Part shown: positions 57,701-64,000 of the stretch, one piece after another
Layout of the letters: each line of letters begins with the position of its first letter
Position numbering within the stretch: position 1 is the first letter of the stretch
DNA from: Lytechinus pictus
Lineage: Eukaryota > Echinodermata > Echinoidea > Temnopleuroida > Toxopneustidae
Direction of reading: 5' to 3'
Length of the DNA stretch: 64,000 bases
Assembly (NCBI RefSeq): GCF_037042905.1
Contig: NC_087256.1
Location: 25,563,501 to 25,627,500, forward strand
Notes under the pieces: model-generated
Databases searched by the model: none
Told to the model about the DNA's origin: nothing
The model's input: the letters and a program-made list of their open reading frames with translations, nothing else
Made by a program: the position numbers and the translations under genes

Positions 57701-60700
57701 CGATTTTCAGAATACCGCCCCTGAAGAAGAAATAAAACTAAACGGCTTAGAAAAAACTATAAATCAGTCAATCAGTTTAAATCTATTTTTGGTAAACCAA
57801 CCAAATGAAGAAGAAGAAGAAGGGAATGAGAAAAAACAATGGAGTCTAGTCTAGGGAAATAAAGTAAAAGAAGAATAATAAGAAATTCAGGAGGTGGAGG
57901 AGGAGAAGAACCAGAAAGGGGGGGGGGGCAGTCAAATGTATTTCTGTACACATATGTGACCAAATTATTTCCAAACACCCCCTAAAGTTTTTCTCTGTGT
58001 GCAAAATAAACCCCCTAAACAAGTTTTTCGCGGGCTTAACACATTTTGACCCCTAAACAAGTTGTCGTCAGAATATGACCCCGGGGATCAAGCTTTGGGA
58101 AAAACATACCCTAAACACGTTTGGCTAGTCTTAAAAAAAGCTTTGGAAAAAAATACCCCAAATACGTTAGACCTCGCGATTGACCATTGACCAGTCTTTC
58201 AAAAACACTTTTTTTTTAAAATCGGTGTTCTTGATACCCTTAACGAATGCACGTGTGGCCCGTGGCCAAACTGACGTTTTTTGGTCACGTATGTGTACAA
58301 CAATATATTTGACTGCCCCCCCCCCCCCCCCTGTGGGGGAGAAGAAGATGGAGATGAAAAAAAAGGAAAAGGCCTTTAAGAGGAAGGAAAAGACAGATGG
58401 AGTTGAATTGGTGGAAGGCAAATGCAGGAAGAGGAGGTTGATGAAGAAGGGTGGGAAGGAGAAGATAAAGAAAACAGATGAGGAGGGGAAAGAGAATCAG
58501 AAGGAAAGGTGTAGGAGGAAGTAGATAAGCAGGAGAGAGGAAGGGGGAAGAGTTGGGAGAATAAGTAGAAGGATGACAAAATAAGAAGGGTAGGATAAAA
58601 AGATATCAATTGCTTAATATATGTGTTTGTAGACGTACTTCTGAAATTTTAGAACCATTTAAATTTGTCTAATTTATAAACTGTATGTTTAATTCACTTT
58701 ATTTAATGCTTTTTTTCAGAAGGTGCTCTACATAGTGATGAAATGTATTATTTTTCATTATTAAGTTGCTTAGTTGTCAAGTCTGATTCCTTGAGAATTT
58801 GTATAGGCCTAGCCCTATTGTCACCTGAATCCACAGTAATTGAAGAGTATTTGTGCACTTGTGGGTAAACAACATCGTTGAATATTCATAGGTGACATTC
58901 ATCAAGGATTGCATCATAGACTTATTGTTATCTCATTTTCTAATTTGAGGATTCTTTCCAAATATCTCTCATGCTTACTATAATAAAAATTGTGTCAATT
59001 CAATAGAATATTACAAGGTTTTTATTGCTGGAAATGAAATAACACTTTGACTTACACTTGAATGAATTCAATTTCGCAGGTCTGGAATGGTTTAATTCTT
59101 CAGGACCTTTATCTTTCAACTCAAACCTTCAAGGAAAGGTGGTCGTTCTTGACTTCTTCACGTACTGCTGTATCAACTGCATGCACATCCTGCCAGACTT
59201 AGAGGCACTGGAGGAAAAGTACTCGGTAGAAGATGGAGTTGTTGTTGTCGGAGTCCACTCGGCCAAGTTTGAGAACGAGAAAGTGTCTTCGAACATCAAG
59301 AATGCCATCCTCCGTTACAACATCCACCACCCTGTGGTGAATGACCACGATGCTGTGATGTGGAATGAGCTTGATATCCAGTGTTGGCCAACCTTACTCA
59401 TCGTAGGTCCAGGAGGTGAACCCATCCTGACCATCATCGGCGAAGGACACAGGGATATTCTCTTCGAAGTTGTCCAACTCTGTCTTGACCACTTTAGATC
59501 AAGGAGTGCCTTGAGCACGCATAGCCTTCCTTCCGTCGACCTCAAGGAATCTTTGGCTGACTCTCCGCTGCTCTATCCTGGCAAGGTTACCACCAATCCC
59601 GAAGGCACGCTGCTGGCCGTATCTGACACGGGACATAACAGGGTGGTCATTGTGGCTCTTGATGGAGTCGTACAACGTTGCATTGGAGGTACAGAATCTG
59701 GCTTTAATGATGGCCTTTACCAGGAAGCAAGGTTCCATTCTCCTCAGGGTCTATGCTGGTTCAAAGATGTCATCTATGTTGCTGATACAGAGAACCATGC
59801 CATCAGAAAGGTAGATATGATAGATCCCTCAAATTATTTTCCATATGGTATTGTCATAGTCTTCTTAGAATATGTTTGCAATCAGTATTCTATGAAAAAA
59901 ATATATTCATTGGTTTATCAAAAGGTCTAGATTTGCTCTGGATTATTCTGAAAATGTTATGGAGGTTTCATGGAACTTTTTTATATGATGCCAGAAATTA
60001 ATTTGTGAATGTTTGAGTAGCTTTGCATTGAAAGTAAACCACTCGGTATAGGAAATATCAGAAATCTTTCACTTTCAATCACTCAAGGAGACTCACACTT
60101 ACAAATTTCTCTAGCTTTCTTAACTTATGATTAATCACTTTTCCTCAGTAGGTCTACATAATACCCCTGTGCAGAAAATGATGTTCTTTTGTTGATAAAT
60201 TAAATAAGACCAATACCAACACAAGTTTTACTGACTATCTCATTCCATCTTCTGTTTCTATTGGGGGGAAAAAAAACAATTAAGGTGGGTTTGTCATTTT
60301 CAGCAAATTTCTTCCTGATTCATTTACCAGAAGATTTTGAGTACTAAAATACAATCTCACCATAGTTTTAAGTGCTAGGCCTGGCTAGTATGTGCCTGTT
60401 TATTCTAGAGCCATTTGTACAGAAATTGACATTGTACATACATAATTTTAGTAAGTGTGACCACTGTCTGATGTTTTTTTTTTTTTTTCTGGTGATAATT
60501 TGTTATAAATCACTGGAATTGATTAAATGAATACAATTTTATTTCTTTTGATTGATTCTCTCAGATTGACTTGAAGCAGGAGTGCGTCACCACCGTAGCA
60601 GGCACGGGGGAGCAGGGAGGAGACCACTATGGGGCTGGGCGTGGCACGGAGCAGGTCATCAGTTCCCCCTGGGATGTTGTGCTAGGACCCCCAAATGAAG

Positions 60701-62626
60701 ACGTTTTGTTCATTGCTATGGCTGGTACCCATCAGATATGGGGCCTGTTTCTCTCTGATGGAACATGGCTGAAAGGAGTGTAAGTAGATGATGCAATTTA
60801 GCACAATATGGACTTTTCGATTAAACGGTCTCCAGTGGACTGCCAACAAGTATACAGTTACTATTTGATATTCAGTCCACCCCTTAAGCCCGGCTCACAC
60901 AATGCGATTCGTTGCAATCTGAATTTCAAAGAAATTGTGATAACATTTGATATGAACTTCCCAACTAATAAAAATCTTACGGATCAGAGTTCAGAATAGT
61001 GGTAGGACTACTGAAATCAAAATTCAGACCAGGTCGAGCCTCCCTGAATGAATAAAAACAAATTCAAATCTCAAAATCGTAATGACGTCATCATCGGCTG
61101 CGACTGGAAGCCGATTTGGACTTTACTCCGAAACAGGGCTTGCCTCAAAGTAAAATATGATTTTAGTATTCCTAACATTATGCCAAAGTTTGAATAAAGT
61201 AATTTTATTTCTTGGAACTGTCATATTTAATGCAAAATGCGATTTGTTGAAAAATCGGGTCACAACAAATTGCATAGTGTGAGCCAGGCTTTACTGATCT
61301 GATCAACAGACGTAATTCTTTTTACTTACACTCCTTCTTTTTTACAATTGAATTTCACTCTGTATCACCTACAATGTACCTTTTTATTAAATCCTATGTA
61401 ACTACATTCTTCAAATTTACTTAAACTGTGTAAATACCAATGACTCTGTTTAGAATTTGCAGGCTGAGATTTGATTACCTTGAAACATGTTATGTTTATA
61501 AAAATGTTATGTTCTATTCATTAATTTTGTCTTCCAAGTTATGAAATCTTAAGTTATGGATTAGTGACCTTGGGTGAATTCAATTCATGATGTTAACAAT
61601 TCAATATATTTGAATTTATGAATTTATGATTTATAAAATTATTAATATAAATAATTGATAATCCTGATTCCTACAGGAGTCATGATGCAGGAATCTGCAT
61701 GAGCTATGCTGGGAGTGGCAAGGAAGAAAATCGCAACAACTCTTACCCCCGGAAGGCAGGCTTTGCACAGCCCTCTGGTCTGGCCCTTGCCCCCTTGGAG
61801 CCATACAACTGTATTTTTGTAGCAGACAGCGAGAGCAGCTCAATCAGAAGAATTGCCTTTAAAGACGGAGCTGTGAAGAATGTTGTTGGAGGGGAATTGG
61901 ACCCAATGGTAAGAAAAGAGGGATTTTGTTAGGTAACTGGGATAATGAAAGATTTAAAACACAAACGCAAGCAAATGAAACAGGTGACAAGCGTAAATGC
62001 CACATTACAGCCCACATTAAGTTACAAGGCAAAGTTTAAGAAGTAGTAGGTGGTGATGGTGGTGGAGAAGAAGAAGAAGGAGGACGGAGGAGGAGGAGAG
62101 GGAAAATAGGAAGAAGGAGGAGGAAGAAGAAGGAGGAGAAGAAGAAGGAGGAGGAAGAAGAAGAAGGAGGAGGAGAAGAAGAAGAAGAAGGAGATGGAGA
62201 AAAAGACGAAGAAGCACAATGAGGAGGAGAAGAAGGAGGAGGAAAAAGATGAAGGAGTAGGAGGAAGAGGAAGAGGAGGAGGGGAAGGAGAAAGGGAAGA
62301 AAATAAGAGGGGAAGTGGTAGTAGTATAAGTAGTTTGTAGTTGTAATATATGAAGCAATATGACAGTAAAAGTAGTAATTTGTCAAATTTATGACCATGA
62401 TTGCTCTTTCGTAACATGACCATTGTCAGGTCTAATCCCAGCCAGTGATAAGCCCTTGATGCTTCATTACTCTTCAATTCCATGTCTTGTCTGTTGTATT
62501 TTGCAGAACCTGTTTGCATTTGGAGATGAAGATGGTAAAGGCATTGAGGCAAAACTACAGCATCCTTTGGGCGTAGCCTGGAACCACAGTAAATCCCTCT
62601 TCATAGCAGACTCATATAACCACAAG
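30576..62626 (+). CDS. NHLRC2: NHLRC2, thioredoxin-NHL protein (3' end outside window)
   Basis: Five exons join in frame: 30576-30714, 59080-59810, 60565-60779, 61677-61908 and 62507-62626, all with GT-AG borders. They encode about 460 residues: a helical N-terminal leader, a thioredoxin-like domain with the motif FFTYCCINC, then NHL-type propeller repeats ([41 protein letters not shown]). This order and many residues match animal NHLRC2, a ~730-residue cytosolic protein, so the last NHL blades and the C-terminal beta domain must lie beyond 64000. In humans NHLRC2 loss causes the multi-organ FINCA disease; its biochemical reaction is unsettled. The 28,365-bp first intron is packed with nested mobile elements. 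Confidence 0.93.
30953..31481 (-). repeat. 3' LTR, main part
   Basis: Plus-strand start TGTGGTAAAATT at 30953 and similarity to the 5' LTR through TAGTACAAGTA (31471-31481), where an insertion interrupts it. Confidence 0.8.
32301..32770. repeat. ~235-bp tandem duplication
   Basis: Copy 1 (about 32301-32530) and copy 2 (about 32531-32770) share 'attgaggacagatgaa', 'cgaatgaaacagtgtgcct' and 'gaattttatttgaagtgaat' in order. Diverged, non-coding; open frames here are incidental. Confidence 0.7.
32771..34181. other. no gene; G-tract repeats
   Basis: G9-G10 and C10-C14 runs cluster at 33130-33330 with 'ggcggcgga'/'tccgccgcc' inverted words around 33095 and 33263, so the stretch looks like a G-tract MITE. 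33930-34010 is purine-rich. Confidence 0.4.
34182..34347. mobile_element. 166-bp MITE with ATACCTC ends
   Basis: Left arm ATACCTCGGTCACATTTG and 'ctacggcggccgtacgg' mirror the right arm 'ccgtacggccgccgtag' and CAAATGTGAC-like end to GAGGTAT. The inverted repeat has a small spacer only. Confidence 0.75.
35090..36925. repeat. degenerate satellite with GCGCTTCGCGCTCGC core
   Basis: The core 'ctcgcgcttcgcgctcgca' (or close variants) recurs at about 35100, 35392, 35508, 35622, 35733, 36379, 36489, 36605, 36713, 36788 and 36904. Between cores is AT-rich DNA with shared words ('ttaggtctaaat', 'catgatttaaaatacatgaa'). The GC-rich core stands out from its diverged spacers. The array is interrupted at about 35830-36290. 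Confidence 0.7.
35990..36250. repeat. ATTAGACNAAATGG short tandem repeat
   Basis: Degenerate 17-20-bp words of the type 'gaccaaatggttattagac' fill the stretch on both strands. A related stretch lies at 63600-63750. Open frames over it only translate the repeat. Confidence 0.65.
36930..39180. other. no gene; G/C runs and (TA)n
   Basis: Many G/C runs (37064, 37314, 38660, 38744, 38794, 38852, 38930) with 'ttttttt' neighbours, and a (TA)n tract at about 38467-38492. Peptides here are compositional artefacts. Confidence 0.45.
39536..39583 (-). repeat. 3' LTR, displaced end
   Basis: The last ~48 bp of the LTR ('tgtagggagcagtcgcgcgt' through TACCACA) continue directly from the second copy of TAGTACAAGTA (39525-39535). 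Confidence 0.8.
39584..39591 (-). other. polypurine tract of the gag element
   Basis: GGGGGGAG on the minus strand sits directly against the 3' LTR start TGTGG, the usual place for the plus-strand primer of reverse transcription. Confidence 0.65.
40271..40436. repeat. 25/26-bp minisatellite, seven units
   Basis: 'gcaagttctagac' begins units at about 40271, 40297, 40322, 40348, 40373, 40399 and 40424, alternating two variants ('cacgagtttctct' and 'ctgactttccct'), a 51-bp higher-order pair. It lies in the 3' part of the gag element. Confidence 0.85.
40932..41481. mobile_element. 550-bp element, CCCGGGGGGGCC ends, 8-bp target duplication
   Basis: CCCAAAGG at 40924-40931 and 41482-41489 flanks perfect ends CCCGGGGGGGCCACTT/AAGTGGCCCCCCCGGG, continuing inward through 'gagtggataccatgcgcgac' and its complement. 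Inside are several 'acgtgtttagggt' words. An 8-bp duplication fits hAT or P-type transposases; no gene inside. Diverged 'ccctaaacacgt' words at 57965-58170 suggest a second, broken copy. Confidence 0.85.
44771..46289. repeat. diverged direct repeat pair
   Basis: About 80 bp at 44771-44853 ('catttagtagt...gatttgncatatgagc...ttttttgctggcaa') recur at 46214-46289, on either side of the 45247-46188 element. Confidence 0.55.
45247..46188. mobile_element. element with GTCTCACCTGCAT ends and ~180-bp internal repeats
   Basis: The ends GTCTCACCTGCAT and ATGCAGGTGAGAC are perfect inverts. Next to the left end is a (GGC)n run (45294-45323). The rest is about five units containing 'gtcacatgaccaaggtcaaa' and 'cactgaacatcctg'. 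This motif set is widely dispersed in marine invertebrate genomes to my knowledge; non-coding. Confidence 0.7.
46310..46660. mobile_element. second copy of the 23940-24422 element
   Basis: Shares 'gacatcatcagcc', 'ctaatgaatattcatga', 'ttgttatccgattttgatga' and the end 'cagcccggaccatcccttta' with 23940-24422. Confidence 0.55.
46680..46800. repeat. (AATNAT)n microsatellite
   Basis: Runs of AAT/GAT trinucleotides; no coding meaning. Confidence 0.8.
47499..49409 (-). other. interior of the gag element, no pol found
   Basis: All six frames lack reverse-transcriptase (YxDD), RNase H or integrase motifs. AT-rich unique-looking DNA, downstream of gag on the element's strand. Confidence 0.4.
49410..50423 (-). 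CDS. -1-frame product with 26-residue repeats, no recognised domain
   Basis: Open from just after TAA TAA near 50432 down to the stop at 49410; reached from gag by a -1 shift, or by its own ATG at 50411. About 335 codons. The first third is four tandem 26-residue repeats ([12 protein letters not shown]... type) at 50303-49992, rich in D, E, S and T. A polar linker follows, then a hydrophobic, Trp/Tyr-rich C-terminus ([20 protein letters not shown]). It stands where a protease or pol would be expected, but there is no D-S/T-G motif and no reverse transcriptase. I do not recognise it. Confidence 0.55.
   Translation of the reverse strand, partial: PKLGMVEERGRPSTLITEGQGSISKKKLDPPKSGSLISGNGEGFDPIVETDVASTTLHQTEDFKSNGEGLVPKVDSDVALTTSLDTEGFQSIEKSFDPTVQTDMALTTSHQTEGFKSNGEGLVPKVDSDVALTTSLQIEGSQSIPDQGPTSSARANLDLSNKLDNAFSSPISSEGPCLVINSPIVSESAKEQCNSIISDPLFQSYEMAKREATPAKTELRANTVNNKTFNSDDISDSSEITIQSKPNLYDVNMCKIGLNLLGFNPNPHKHALYWDSAVAFQLHQSHGWSDPLLYFGIERDHRCYPFRLYGTTLVPPWYCVDLCFILLAYIQEDVFWH
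49992..50303 (-). repeat. 78-bp coding repeat, four units
   Basis: Four in-frame 78-bp units alternate as A-B-A'-B' ([12 protein letters not shown] / [12 protein letters not shown]), so the pair of 156 bp was itself duplicated. The length divisible by three keeps the frame. Confidence 0.85.
50378..50974 (-). CDS. retrotransposon gag (capsid-like), start missing
   Basis: Open frame of about 198 codons. The first half resembles Ty3/Gypsy-type capsid: [15 protein letters not shown], then KAGWTARQR and [14 protein letters not shown]. The second half is polar and ends in a short coiled-coil-like stretch ([15 protein letters not shown]). No CCHC zinc knuckle is present. No ATG lies between the upstream stop (50975-50977) and the capsid block, so the start is lost, or a splice joins an upstream exon (an AG acceptor is present near 50969). 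Its end overlaps the -1 frame described next. Confidence 0.75.
   Translation of the reverse strand, partial: WQTSSTWFTKEKVSVLDKPIYDGINGSWEVFLQQFSRYADKAGWTARQRINNLYLCLQGQAAELCAAVFECDPKIDYFDLVFELGQRFGRDSPKSYPQNVQTHRGHPAFVSQFSSYYFPNPRTQCPVQATPDILRDSTPKSCNYNSRDSDGVGKSQWKTEMVSINNKLDNLISKLSKLSKSNNHPNWEWLKREADLQP
50382..50423 (-). promoter_or_regulatory. -1 ribosomal frameshift signal at the gag end
   Basis: Read on the minus strand in the gag frame: slippery heptamer C CCA AAC (50423-50417), a 7-nt spacer (50416-50410), then a perfect 8-bp stem GGTTGAAG/CTTCAACC (50409-50402 with 50389-50382) around a 12-nt loop. The loop has GGCC, which can pair with GGCC downstream near 50365 to make a pseudoknot. 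The gag stop TAA is at 50380-50378. Heptamer phase, spacer and stem all match known retroelement -1 signals, and slipping leads straight into the open frame below. Confidence 0.7.
50978..52185 (-). other. leader of the gag element, no coding
   Basis: Between the 5' LTR and gag. AT-rich with stops in all frames; may hold an untranslated leader or an intron. Confidence 0.4.
52186..52199 (-). other. possible primer-binding site (degenerate)
   Basis: One base after the 5' LTR the minus strand reads TGGCGTTGCGAACC. It starts TGG as a primer site should, but no tRNA 3' end was matched with confidence. The following 'GAACCTTA' also follows the primer site of the second LTR element at 55829. Confidence 0.3.
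52201..52759 (-). repeat. 5' LTR of the gag element
   Basis: Begins (minus strand) TGTGGTAAAATG at 52759 and ends TTACCACA at 52201. Matches 30953-31481 plus 39536-39583 along its length. Confidence 0.8.
53240..53826 (-). repeat. 3' LTR of the TRIM-like element
   Basis: Same sequence as 55854-56494 less one 54-bp segment; a deletion after insertion, or recombination with another copy, would explain it. Confidence 0.88.
53831..53842 (-). other. polypurine tract of the TRIM-like element
   Basis: GGAAGGAGAAAG on the minus strand, four bases before the 3' LTR. Confidence 0.7.
55135..55640 (-). repeat. degenerate repeats in the TRIM-like leader
   Basis: Words such as 'aaggcgagaggctgg', 'catcatccactcac' and 'aggcagaac' recur about seven times at spacings of 60-90 bp. 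The region directly follows the 5' LTR and has no long open frame. Confidence 0.6.
55829..55851 (-). other. primer-binding site for initiator tRNA-Met
   Basis: Two bases after the 5' LTR the minus strand reads TGGTAGCAG, the complement of the conserved 3' end of animal initiator tRNA-Met (CTGCTACCA). The next bases keep a partial match, ending TTTCGAACC. Confidence 0.7.
55854..56494 (-). repeat. 5' LTR of the TRIM-like element
   Basis: Starts TGTAGGATTG at 56494 on the minus strand, ends CCCTACA at 55854. Holds the extra 54 bp (between 'gaaaataaa' and 'acagacac') absent from the partner. Confidence 0.88.
57726..59079. other. rest of NHLRC2 intron 1
   Basis: Includes an AAG-rich tract at 57806-57830, G/C runs at 57917 and 58314, diverged 'cccctaaacaagtt' words (57965-58170), and a purine-rich stretch at 58333-58600. 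The last 400 bp before exon 2 look unique. Confidence 0.45.
59080..59810 (+). CDS. NHLRC2: NHLRC2 exon 2, thioredoxin domain and first NHL repeat
   Basis: 731 bp from acceptor TTTCGCAG to donor AAAG|GTAGAT. Contains [14 protein letters not shown] (the thioredoxin-like active-site loop), [33 protein letters not shown] with the cis-Pro position, then the first NHL strands ([32 protein letters not shown]). The second aspartate of VNDHD is near the residue altered in human FINCA (Asp148), by eye alignment. Confidence 0.95.
60565..60779 (+). CDS. NHLRC2: NHLRC2 exon 3, NHL repeats
   Basis: 215 bp, phase 0 in, phase 2 out; acceptor CTCTCAG, donor AGT|GTAAGT. Encodes [12 protein letters not shown] (the glycine-rich strand between NHL blades), SSPWDVVLG and [15 protein letters not shown]-rich compared with the flanking introns. 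Confidence 0.95.
60886..61292. mobile_element. 407-bp MITE in NHLRC2 intron 3
   Basis: The left end AAGCCCGGCTCACACAATGC and the complement of the right end AAGCCTGGCTCACACTATGC are inverted repeats with 18 of 20 matches. Non-coding. Confidence 0.75.
61677..61908 (+). CDS. NHLRC2: NHLRC2 exon 4, NHL repeats
   Basis: 232 bp, phase 2 in, phase 0 out; acceptor CCTACAG, donor ATG|GTAAGA. Encodes [40 protein letters not shown] and VVGGELDPM, near-identical in pattern to vertebrate NHLRC2. Confidence 0.95.
62050..62330. repeat. GAA/GGA purine tract in NHLRC2 intron 4
   Basis: About 280 bp almost wholly A/G on the plus strand (GAAGAAGGAGGA...). Such mirror-like purine tracts can form triplex DNA. 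All long frames on the minus strand here are low-complexity artefacts. Confidence 0.85.
62507..62626 (+). CDS. NHLRC2: NHLRC2 exon 5, NHL repeat
   Basis: 120 bp, phase 0 at both ends; acceptor TTTGCAG, donor CAAG|GTAATT. Encodes [21 protein letters not shown] and IADSYNHK. No further NHLRC2 exon was found up to 64000. Confidence 0.95.
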
Positions 62627-62686
62627 GTAATTGGCGAACCCTCAATGTTAATACCTATCATGGTCCCATTTTATTAAGACTTACAA

Positions 62687-63105
62687 CAGGGTGCTACATA
62701 AGCACTTCCCCGATTGCCCGGGGCAAGTGAAAGTTAGAGTCGGGCAAGTGTTTTGAATTAAAGACCAAAACTACTTGCCCGAATTGGGCAAGCACAATTC
62801 TCACAGTAGAATGACCAAAATTAGGGTCGATATGATATATTGACCCTAATTTTGGTCATGGCAGGCAAGATAAAAATCACTTTGGAAAAAGAAATGCAAT
62901 AACAAAGTAGATCAGTTCATGCCAAAAGAGAGAAAAAGGTCAAAAGTTTATAAAACCGCAAAACTTTCTTTTGAAGAGGTAAAACTTTTTTTTTCAATGA
63001 TTTTTCAGGCAAGTGAAATAGATTTTTGGGCAAGTATATTCCAACTATTTAAAAATTTACTTGCCTGACTGGGCAAGTGCTTCTAAAAAGTTATGTAGCA
63101 CCCTG
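62687..63105. mobile_element. 419-bp hAT-type MITE
   Basis: Ends CAGGGTGCTACATAA and (complement) the same CAGGGTGCTACATAA, with direct repeat CTTACAA at 62680-62686 and 63106-63112. CAGGG ends and a 7-8-bp duplication fit hAT. The inside repeats 'gggcaagtg' words and holds a 17-bp perfect hairpin (tgaccaaaattagggtc) at about 62811-62859. Confidence 0.85.
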
Positions 63106-63159
63106 CTTACAACTATGGTTACTTTCTTCTGTTGCTACCATTATAACCTCTATAATATA

Positions 63160-63763
63160 ATATGTTCATTTCATATAGTGCTCTTACAAAATAGCATTGT
63201 TTTACAGCGCTTTACACAATGATTTAGAATATAAAAAGATATTGACACATAGAAAGATTATTGATGAAAAAGAAGAGTGTTTTTAGATTTTTCTGAAATA
63301 CTTTCAAAGATGGAGAGAGCGCACATATCTTGGAAGTTTGTTCAAGCATCTTGGGGTGCATGTCTGGAAAGCATTGTCACCAGCTTTGTAACTGGTTTGC
63401 TGAGCAGTACCAAGAGCCAACAAATTTGACAGGGCCAGATATGGTTTATGGGGTATAATTTCTGAAAGGCTGGGAGCAAATAATAAAGAAAACAAATCAA
63501 AAAATAAAAATTTTCCCAGATGGTCAATTTTCTGTTTGTCTACTTATTATTTTTCACTTTTTCATATAAAAATTTCATTCATAAACATTTAATCTTACCA
63601 TGTAGACTAACTGGTGTCAAACTAAGTGGATATGAAACTAGATGGGTTATAATCTAACTGATGGGTGGGCAAAATGACCATTAGACCAAATGGTTTGTAG
63701 ACGAAGTGAGATTAGACCAAATGGAATGTCGACAAAGTGTTTGTAAGCCAAACCGAAATTTTG
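63160..63763. other. repeat-rich DNA, no exon
   Basis: 63170-63500 resembles a dispersed retroposon; 63600-63755 holds 'attagaccaaatgg' words as at 35990-36250. No NHLRC2 exon recognised. Confidence 0.45.
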
Positions 63764-63962
63764 TATTGACTCACTTGGAAGAGCGTCTGCCTCACGACCT
63801 GGAGGTCAGGGTTTCAAGCCCCGGATGCATCAGACCAAAAGACGTTAAAAGATGGGAGTTGCTACTACACTGTTAGGGGTTCAACAATTTAAGGAATAGA
63901 GTGATATTGAAATGGTGCTGCTCAGTGGCTGCTGGGCCCATGGTCAATTTGGCAAAATTAAT
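63764..63962 (+). mobile_element. tRNA-derived SINE, family A
   Basis: Head with A box (TTGACTCACTTGGAAGAGCG) and B box (GGTCAGGGTTTCAAGCCCC), body 'aaaagatgggagttgctac', end 'caatttggcaaaatta'. The most complete of the three copies in the window. Confidence 0.8.
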
Positions 63963-64000
63963 TTTCAGATGATTCCAATTTCTGATTTATATTTTGATCA

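Larger units (their letters stand above)
53015..57725. mobile_element. DNA element with TTCAGGGGCGGTATT ends, split by an LTR element
   Basis: The left end TTCAGGGGCGGTATTATGAA and the complement of the right end TTCAGGGGCGGTATTCTGAA match at 19 of 20 bases. The subterminal words 'gataacacg' and 'gtgttagc' recur many times near both ends. Removing the LTR insertion leaves about 1.45 kb with no transposase. Its target duplication could not be made out. Confidence 0.7.

Noticed and set aside
62017-62552. Ser/Pro/Leu-rich minus-strand frames up to 176 codons
   Set aside because: They are the complement of the GAA/GGA tract.

Overview
The window looks like AT-rich animal nuclear DNA, most likely from an echinoderm (probably a sea urchin). 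The support is spliced metazoan genes with GT-AG introns, several tRNA-derived SINEs, dozens of small inverted-repeat DNA elements, and long G/C homopolymer runs inside repeats. The species is an inference. Genes take up only a few percent of the window; most of the rest is transposable elements and tandem repeats.

Genes. (1) NHLRC2 (thioredoxin domain plus NHL propeller), plus strand, has five recognisable exons: 30576-30714, 59080-59810, 60565-60779, 61677-61908 and 62507-62626. It runs off the right end. (2) An AhpD-like peroxidase-related gene, minus strand, has exons at 28286-28422, 23596-23826 and 22213-22476 (stop codon). A tiny first exon at 30423-30438 is possible, which would put it head-to-head with NHLRC2. 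(3) Two 5' exons of a second AhpD-like paralog, minus strand, lie at 13719-13820 (possible mitochondrial presequence) and 6899-7024. Its catalytic exons are not in the window.

Layout. 1-6.9 kb: SINE, MITEs and one weak candidate spliced noncoding unit. 6.9-22 kb: the partial AhpD-like paralog among MITEs, a G-tract repeat family and a ~120-bp minisatellite. 22-28.4 kb: the complete-core AhpD-like gene; its intron between 23.8 and 28.3 kb holds a 3.2-kb TTAA-flanked element built on a ~230-bp satellite, plus a 540-bp MITE. 29.5-30.2 kb: a LINE reverse-transcriptase fragment. 30.6-62.6 kb and on: NHLRC2.

The 28.4-kb first intron of NHLRC2 can be largely taken apart. An LTR retrotransposon in minus orientation spans 30953-52759, with LTRs ending TGTGGTA/TACCACA and a CTAT target duplication. 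Its 3' LTR is split by an 8-kb insertion flanked by an 11-bp direct repeat. Its interior carries a 550-bp element with an 8-bp target duplication and a 5.5-kb TTAA-flanked block. It has a gag-like gene but no visible pol. The gag end overlaps a second frame at a textbook -1 frameshift signal: slippery heptamer, 7-nt spacer, perfect 8-bp stem. The second frame encodes four 26-residue repeats instead of a recognisable protease. To its right, a DNA element (53015-57725) is interrupted by a short, young LTR element with an initiator-tRNA-Met-type primer site. Removing these insertions leaves an intron of under 2 kb.

The two gene families have no obvious shared pathway beyond a general redox theme (thioredoxin fold and AhpD fold); their closeness is noted, not interpreted.
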